Assembly (NCBI GenBank): GCA_016868095.1
Contig: VGHV01000067.1
Coordinates: 1 to 9,780 of the forward strand
Length of the DNA: 9,780 bases
Direction: 5' to 3'
Origin: Betaproteobacteria bacterium
GTDB lineage: Bacteria; Pseudomonadota; Gammaproteobacteria; Burkholderiales; Burkholderiaceae_E
The notes below the pieces were generated by a model. It was not told the origin of the DNA, did no database searches, and saw only the letters and a program-made list of their open reading frames with translations. Within the stretch, counting starts at the first letter, position 1. Every line of letters begins with the position of its first letter. Shown one piece after another: positions 6,452-9,780 of the stretch. The position numbers and the translations under genes were made by a program.

Positions 6452-7834
6452 ATGTCGCAAACCCACACACTTGACCTCTTAAAAATCGCACAAGAAGAAC
6501 AGCACGGCGATTTGTTCAAGCTCTTAGACAGTATTTACAAGCGTTCGTCGATTCGTCCGACCGGACATGACGATGCCATCATTTGGGAGGGCGGCAACTG
6601 GGCAGGCGGCGTAAAGCCGGTTGCGCATGCCTTCACCGATATGTTTGCGCTCAACGGCACCATCATGGCGCTTGATGTGTTGGGCCTGCCCTTTTTGGGC
6701 GTGCCGATGATGGCGCAGTTTCGCCACGACACCAAGCTCGTCTCGCTCGACTGGTTTGGCAAGCTTGACTACACCGCACTGAAATGGTCGACTGCGGGCG
6801 ATTTCATGGTGAATGAAGGTGGAAAGAAGGTCGTTGTTAACGGAAAATCTGCCAACGCACCACTTCGTACCGCTGCAGGCGTTTATTGCAATGTCCGCCC
6901 CTATGGTGGCATCACCAGCATTCGTTTCATGCCCGGCCTGCCTTATTCACAGGATAAGAAGAAGTTCAAAGTGGATCCTGCCACCGGCATCATCCACTCA
7001 GAAATGAACACGCCCGGCGTCCGCATGGCCTATGCGGCTCGCCTCTTTTTGCAAATGGTTCACGAAACAGGCCAGATTGGTCGTGTTGCAACGAAGCCTA
7101 CTCAGGCGCAAGAAGATGCCGTCAACGCCGGTATTTTCCGCTGGCTGCTGCAAGGGACGAAGTTCAAGCTCAAGCGCCAGTACACGGTTGATGCCTATGA
7201 AGAACATCGCGCCAATGTCGATGCCATCGTTGCCTTATTGCCAAGCGACTTCAAGCATGGCATGGAGAACTGGGGGGGTGAAGTCTATGAGCATATTTCG
7301 GACACCAATTTTGGGCTCTTGCTGCATGACATGATTCGGCATCGTCCCTGCATTGTTTACGCCACCGATCTTGATGGTGACCGACTCACTGACTTAATGG
7401 CCGATGCTCCCGACGTGCTGCGCGACTGGGGACAAATGGTGCTCGATGCAGCCGGCGCCAAGGCGGACATGAAGCAGCTTTGGACCAAGATGGGTTTCAC
7501 CATGACCAACGGCAAAGACATGACGAGTGTGATGTACCGTATTCATGGCGCGCCGATTTATGAGCAAACACTGGGCTCTGCCGATGCGATGCTCTTGCGT
7601 TTGCTCGATGGTGACGAAACGGTTGGCGGCGAAAAGCAACCCTATGATCCACGCATCCATTTTGTCTTGATCAACGAGGCCTACAAGGCTGCAAATCCGG
7701 GCAATCACGCCCTGGCGACATGGCTTGACGATCAGTTGGCGAATTTTGATGGGATTTATAGCGCTAATCGTCCGCGCTATATTGACGGCTACAAAGCCTT
7801 AAAGGCAGCGATTAAGCCCTGGGCTGGCCAATAG
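6452..7834 (+). CDS. Uncharacterised 460-aa protein, family not recognised
   Basis: I do not recognise this protein. The reading frame is long, has a good AAAGG site (6438-6442) 9 bp before the ATG, and shows normal codon use, so it is a real gene. The product has no signal peptide and is probably soluble. One non-polar stretch (FALNGTIMALDVLGLPFLGV, about residues 66-85) is too broken by polar residues to be a confident membrane helix. It has nine tryptophans spread along its length (e.g. EGGNWAGG, LDWFGKLDY, ENWGGEVYEH), only two cysteines and no CxxC. A DxDGDxxxD segment (D306, D308, D310, D314) resembles Ca-binding loops of FG-GAP/EF-hand type but occurs once. No Walker, Rossmann or helix-turn-helix motif is visible. 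It lies 81 bp after the aminopeptidase gene and is followed by a strong hairpin, so it may be a one-gene unit. Confidence 0.88.
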   Translation: MSQTHTLDLLKIAQEEQHGDLFKLLDSIYKRSSIRPTGHDDAIIWEGGNWAGGVKPVAHAFTDMFALNGTIMALDVLGLPFLGVPMMAQFRHDTKLVSLDWFGKLDYTALKWSTAGDFMVNEGGKKVVVNGKSANAPLRTAAGVYCNVRPYGGITSIRFMPGLPYSQDKKKFKVDPATGIIHSEMNTPGVRMAYAARLFLQMVHETGQIGRVATKPTQAQEDAVNAGIFRWLLQGTKFKLKRQYTVDAYEEHRANVDAIVALLPSDFKHGMENWGGEVYEHISDTNFGLLLHDMIRHRPCIVYATDLDGDRLTDLMADAPDVLRDWGQMVLDAAGAKADMKQLWTKMGFTMTNGKDMTSVMYRIHGAPIYEQTLGSADAMLLRLLDGDETVGGEKQPYDPRIHFVLINEAYKAANPGNHALATWLDDQLANFDGIYSANRPRYIDGYKALKAAIKPWAGQ

Positions 7835-7848
7835 CTTGGTTTGGTTGA

Positions 7849-7865
7849 GCCCTGGCTTTAAGGGC
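7849..7865 (+). other. Small hairpin after the 460-aa protein gene
   Basis: GCCCT (7849-7853) pairs with AGGGC (7861-7865) across a 7-nt loop, starting 15 bp after the stop codon. There is no T-run, so on its own it is a weak terminator candidate. It precedes the much stronger hairpin at 7876-7914. Confidence 0.3.
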
Positions 7866-7875
7866 AATCGTACGC

Positions 7876-7914
7876 ACACCAGCCCCAGCGCTCCATAGAG
7901 CGCGGGGCTGGTGT
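7876..7914. terminator. Strong hairpin between convergent genes, probable bidirectional terminator
   Basis: ACACCAGCCCC (7876-7886) pairs perfectly with GGGGCTGGTGT (7904-7914). Inside it, GCGCTC (7888-7893) pairs with GAGCGC (7898-7903) around a CATA loop, leaving a single bulged A (7887). The 17-bp GC-rich stem lies between the ends of the 460-aa protein gene (+) and the aldehyde dehydrogenase gene (-). A T-run is missing on both strands, so it may block read-through, protect both 3' ends, or be a REP-like element rather than a textbook intrinsic terminator. Confidence 0.65.
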
Positions 7915-7930
7915 CAAAGCAGTCTATGTA

Positions 7931-7966
7931 GATTAAGCTGAAACCCCTTTGGGTAGCGACTTAATC
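7931..7966 (-). other. Interrupted inverted repeat overlapping the aldehyde dehydrogenase stop
   Basis: Outer arms GATTAAG (7931-7937) and CTTAATC (7960-7966) are perfect complements. Inner arms ACCC (7943-7946) and GGGT (7951-7954) are in register, separated from the outer arms by symmetric 5-nt internal loops. The right outer arm includes the last sense codon and stop of the dehydrogenase gene. It could be a weak 3' end structure or a protein site. No T-run follows on the minus strand. Confidence 0.35.
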
Positions 7967-9436
7967 CATTTGAGTCACGAATTTGGTATTTAAGTAGCCA
8001 TCGAAGGTTTCAAAGCCACCCTCGCTACCAATACCGCTTTCCTTAATCCCGCCAAAGGGTGTTTCGGCAAGCGCCTGTCCAAAGTGGTTGATATTGACCA
8101 TGCCCGCCTGCAAGCCGTTTTGCACAGCAAGGGCGTGTTTGGTGTTGGTTGTGAATGCATAAGATGAAAGGCCATAAGGCAGCGCATTGGCCCTTGCCAG
8201 CACTTCATCGACATCCTTAAAGGGCACACAAGGTGCAATCGGTCCGAAAGGCTCCGATGTCATCACCATCGAGTCATCTGGCACATTGGTGAGCACGGTT
8301 GGCGCGAAAAAGTTGCCCTCACCACCGAGCGCCTCACCACCTACCTCAATGCGGCCACCACGCGCCTTTGCATCCTCAACAAACTTCAGCATGGCAGGCA
8401 TACGACGCAAATGCGCCAGAGGCCCCATCTTGGTGTCGGCTGCCAGACCATCGCCGACCTTGACTGCCTTGGTCTTTTCGATAAAGCGGGCCACAAAACG
8501 GTCGTAGGCCTGTTGCTGAATGTAAAAGCGGGTCGGTGACACGCAAACCTGCCCCGCGTTACGGAACTTAAAAGCCACAAGCATATCGGCCGCGCGTTCG
8601 ACTTCGGCGTCGTCAAAAACAATGACCGGTGAGTGACCGCCGAGTTCCATCGTCACACGCTTCATATGTGCACCGGCAAGCGCTGCCAACTGCTTGCCAA
8701 CCGGGACCGATCCGGTAAACGATACCTTTTGAACGATCGGCGAGCGGATTAAGTAATCCGAGATTTCGGCTGGCACGCCCCAGACCACATTCAAGACCCC
8801 CGGGGGCAGCCCTGCATCGTGAAACATGCGCGCAATCGCAACCACAGCACTTGGCGCATCTTCGGGACCTTTAATGATGATGGTGCAACCCGCGCCAATC
8901 GCCGCAGCAATCTTGCGAATCGCCTGGTTATAGGGAAAGTTCCAAGGCGTAAAGGCTGCACAAACGCCAATCGGCTCACGCAATACCATCTGCCGCACAT
9001 TGGGTAAGCGAGGTGGAATCACCCGCCCATAAATACGGCGACACTCTTCGGCATGCCATTCACAGTGCTCCGAACAACTCACAACCTCGCCGATGGCTTC
9101 GGCCAGGGGTTTACCCATATCGAGCGTGATGTTGCGGCCAATGTCTTTAGAGCGCTCACGCGTCAGTTCAGCGACTTTTCTGAGGATGCGGCTTCTCTCG
9201 AGGGGCGAGCTCTTTTTCCAGCTCTCAAAAGCCTTTTGCGCGCTTTGCAAAGCTCGGTCAAGGTCCTCCTTGCTTGCATGGGGCAGCTTGCCAATGACTC
9301 GGCCATTGGCCGGATTGACCACATCTTGCTCTTTGCGCCCACCTCCGGCGATGAATTCGCCATTGATGTAAAGGCAAAGCTGCTCATAGGCGGCATCGCC
9401 CACTGCGGATTGTTCGGATTTGTTGGCAGTATTCAT
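7961..9436 (-). CDS. NAD(P)-dependent aldehyde dehydrogenase, succinate-semialdehyde dehydrogenase-like
   Basis: The 491-aa cytosolic enzyme of the ALDH superfamily oxidises an aldehyde to its acid. The whole fold is present: N-terminal oligomerisation strand ([11 protein letters not shown], about 22-32), FTPWNFPYN with the oxyanion Asn N166, cofactor lysine K189, Rossmann FTGSVPVGK, general base E264 in [15 protein letters not shown], nucleophile C298 in [17 protein letters not shown], and the C-terminal [15 protein letters not shown]. Overall pattern and length fit the GabD/SSADH group best, but substrate specificity is not readable here. The residues after K189 are GPED instead of the more usual P(S/A)E, which may affect cofactor preference. 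The ATG at 9436 has AGGGAG about 9 bp upstream. It is divergent from the transhydrogenase gene across 145 bp and convergent with the 460-aa protein gene. No gabT or regulator is visible to fix its pathway. Confidence 0.94.
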   Translation of the reverse strand: MNTANKSEQSAVGDAAYEQLCLYINGEFIAGGGRKEQDVVNPANGRVIGKLPHASKEDLDRALQSAQKAFESWKKSSPLERSRILRKVAELTRERSKDIGRNITLDMGKPLAEAIGEVVSCSEHCEWHAEECRRIYGRVIPPRLPNVRQMVLREPIGVCAAFTPWNFPYNQAIRKIAAAIGAGCTIIIKGPEDAPSAVVAIARMFHDAGLPPGVLNVVWGVPAEISDYLIRSPIVQKVSFTGSVPVGKQLAALAGAHMKRVTMELGGHSPVIVFDDAEVERAADMLVAFKFRNAGQVCVSPTRFYIQQQAYDRFVARFIEKTKAVKVGDGLAADTKMGPLAHLRRMPAMLKFVEDAKARGGRIEVGGEALGGEGNFFAPTVLTNVPDDSMVMTSEPFGPIAPCVPFKDVDEVLARANALPYGLSSYAFTTNTKHALAVQNGLQAGMVNINHFGQALAETPFGGIKESGIGSEGGFETFDGYLNTKFVTQMD

Positions 9437-9581
9437 TGGGTCATCTCCCTGGGTTCATACGTTTGCATGTTTACAAAGCACAAGCGCTGTGACTAAGATC
9501 GGCGGCGCTCGCACATCCACAAATGCACCGCGCGCCTAGCCGGCTCTAACGCAACTATACGACTCTTGGGAGAAAACAGTC
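9437..9581. other. Divergent intergenic region between aldehyde dehydrogenase and transhydrogenase genes
   Basis: This 145-bp gap must hold the 5' signals of both flanking genes. Ribosome binding sites are clear on both sides (AGGGAG for the minus gene, GGGAG at 9568-9572 for the plus gene). No convincing sigma-70 promoter was found. TTGTGC with TATGAA 18 bp apart on the minus strand is the best but weak match. Short self-complementary pieces such as CACA/TGTG around AGCGC are present without clear meaning. Confidence 0.5.
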
Positions 9582-9780
9582 ATGGACTCGAAGGCAGAAT
9601 CAGCCGTCAAAGCGGCAAGCAAGACCACCAAAGCGGTAAAAAAATCAGATTACGACTACGACTTGGTGGTGATCGGCTCGGGTCCATCGGGTCAGCGCGC
9701 TGCGATTCAGGCAGCCAAGATCGGCAAGCGCGCTGCAGTGATTGAGCGTGCAAGAGCGGTTGGCGGCGTTTGCGTTAATA
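9582..9780 (+). CDS. sthA: Soluble pyridine nucleotide transhydrogenase / flavoprotein disulfide reductase family, partial (3' end beyond window)
   Basis: Only the first 66 codons are inside the window. After a tail of about 24 residues comes [20 protein letters not shown], the FAD-binding beta-alpha-beta motif (GxGxxG-like). [12 protein letters not shown] and VGGVCVN follow. The GGVCxN form, in place of the GGTCLN usual in dihydrolipoamide dehydrogenase, and the [12 protein letters not shown] opening point to SthA, which transfers hydride between NADPH and NAD+ in the cytosol. The decisive region (TGTIPSK versus VGCIPSK) lies just past the end. ATG at 9582 has GGGAG 9 bp upstream. The N-terminal tail ([20 protein letters not shown]) is unusually long and Ala/Lys-rich for the family. 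Lipoamide dehydrogenase remains the alternative. Confidence 0.85.
   Translation, partial: MDSKAESAVKAASKTTKAVKKSDYDYDLVVIGSGPSGQRAAIQAAKIGKRAAVIERARAVGGVCVN

Noticed and set aside
9053..9496. 147-codon plus-strand frame antisense to the aldehyde dehydrogenase gene
   Set aside because: Antisense shadow of a well-conserved ALDH gene, with no recognisable motif and no ribosome binding site.

Overview
The window looks like a chromosomal accessory-metabolism stretch of a betaproteobacterium, most likely Burkholderiales. The base composition appears moderate (roughly low-to-mid 50s % GC by eye, not computed). The lineage call rests on a Bug/TctC-type periplasmic binding protein, a TfdA-like dioxygenase close to those of Cupriavidus/Burkholderia relatives, and an SthA-type flavoprotein. 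It is an inference from gene content, not from a marker gene. No rRNA, tRNA, CRISPR array, insertion sequence or phage gene was seen.

Layout. (1) 1-812: a FAHD1/YcgM/NagK-like acylpyruvate hydrolase gene (+). It is preceded by a small inverted repeat and a perfect 13-bp tandem duplication, and its stop codon lies in the first of three 23-bp tandem repeats. (2) 810-2057: a 12-TM major facilitator transporter (-), convergent with the hydrolase and divergent from what follows. (3) 2058-2202: a divergent promoter region with two 18-bp palindromes 36 bp apart. (4) 2203-4088: a two-gene unit (+) of a secreted Bug/TctC solute-binding protein and a TfdA-like Fe(II)/2-oxoglutarate dioxygenase. The second gene starts at a TTG that overlaps the stop of the first. 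(5) 4085-4498: a small AhpD-like carboxymuconolactone decarboxylase-family protein (-), overlapping the dioxygenase gene tail to tail by 4 bp. (6) 4529-6370: a full-length three-domain Xaa-Pro aminopeptidase (+) with an in-frame 27-bp duplication. (7) 6452-7834: a 460-aa protein I do not recognise (+). (8) 7835-7960: intergenic region with a strong hairpin between convergent genes. (9) 7961-9436: an aldehyde dehydrogenase of the succinate-semialdehyde type (-). (10) 9582-9780: the start of a soluble pyridine nucleotide transhydrogenase gene (+), cut by the window end.

How they may fit together (inference): the Bug protein, dioxygenase and divergent MFS transporter could form a small uptake-and-attack module for an aromatic or aryloxy carboxylate. 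TfdA enzymes release glyoxylate plus a phenol from aryloxyacetates. The acylpyruvate hydrolase and aldehyde dehydrogenase would suit lower steps of aromatic or keto-acid catabolism, but nothing in the sequence proves a shared pathway. No chlorophenol-degrading tfdBCDEF genes are present, so the natural substrate is open. The aminopeptidase and transhydrogenase look like general metabolism.

No completely new system is evident. The best candidates for follow-up are the unrecognised 460-aa protein, the TTG-coupled Bug/TfdA-like pair with its palindromic control region, and several short tandem duplications placed at gene boundaries.
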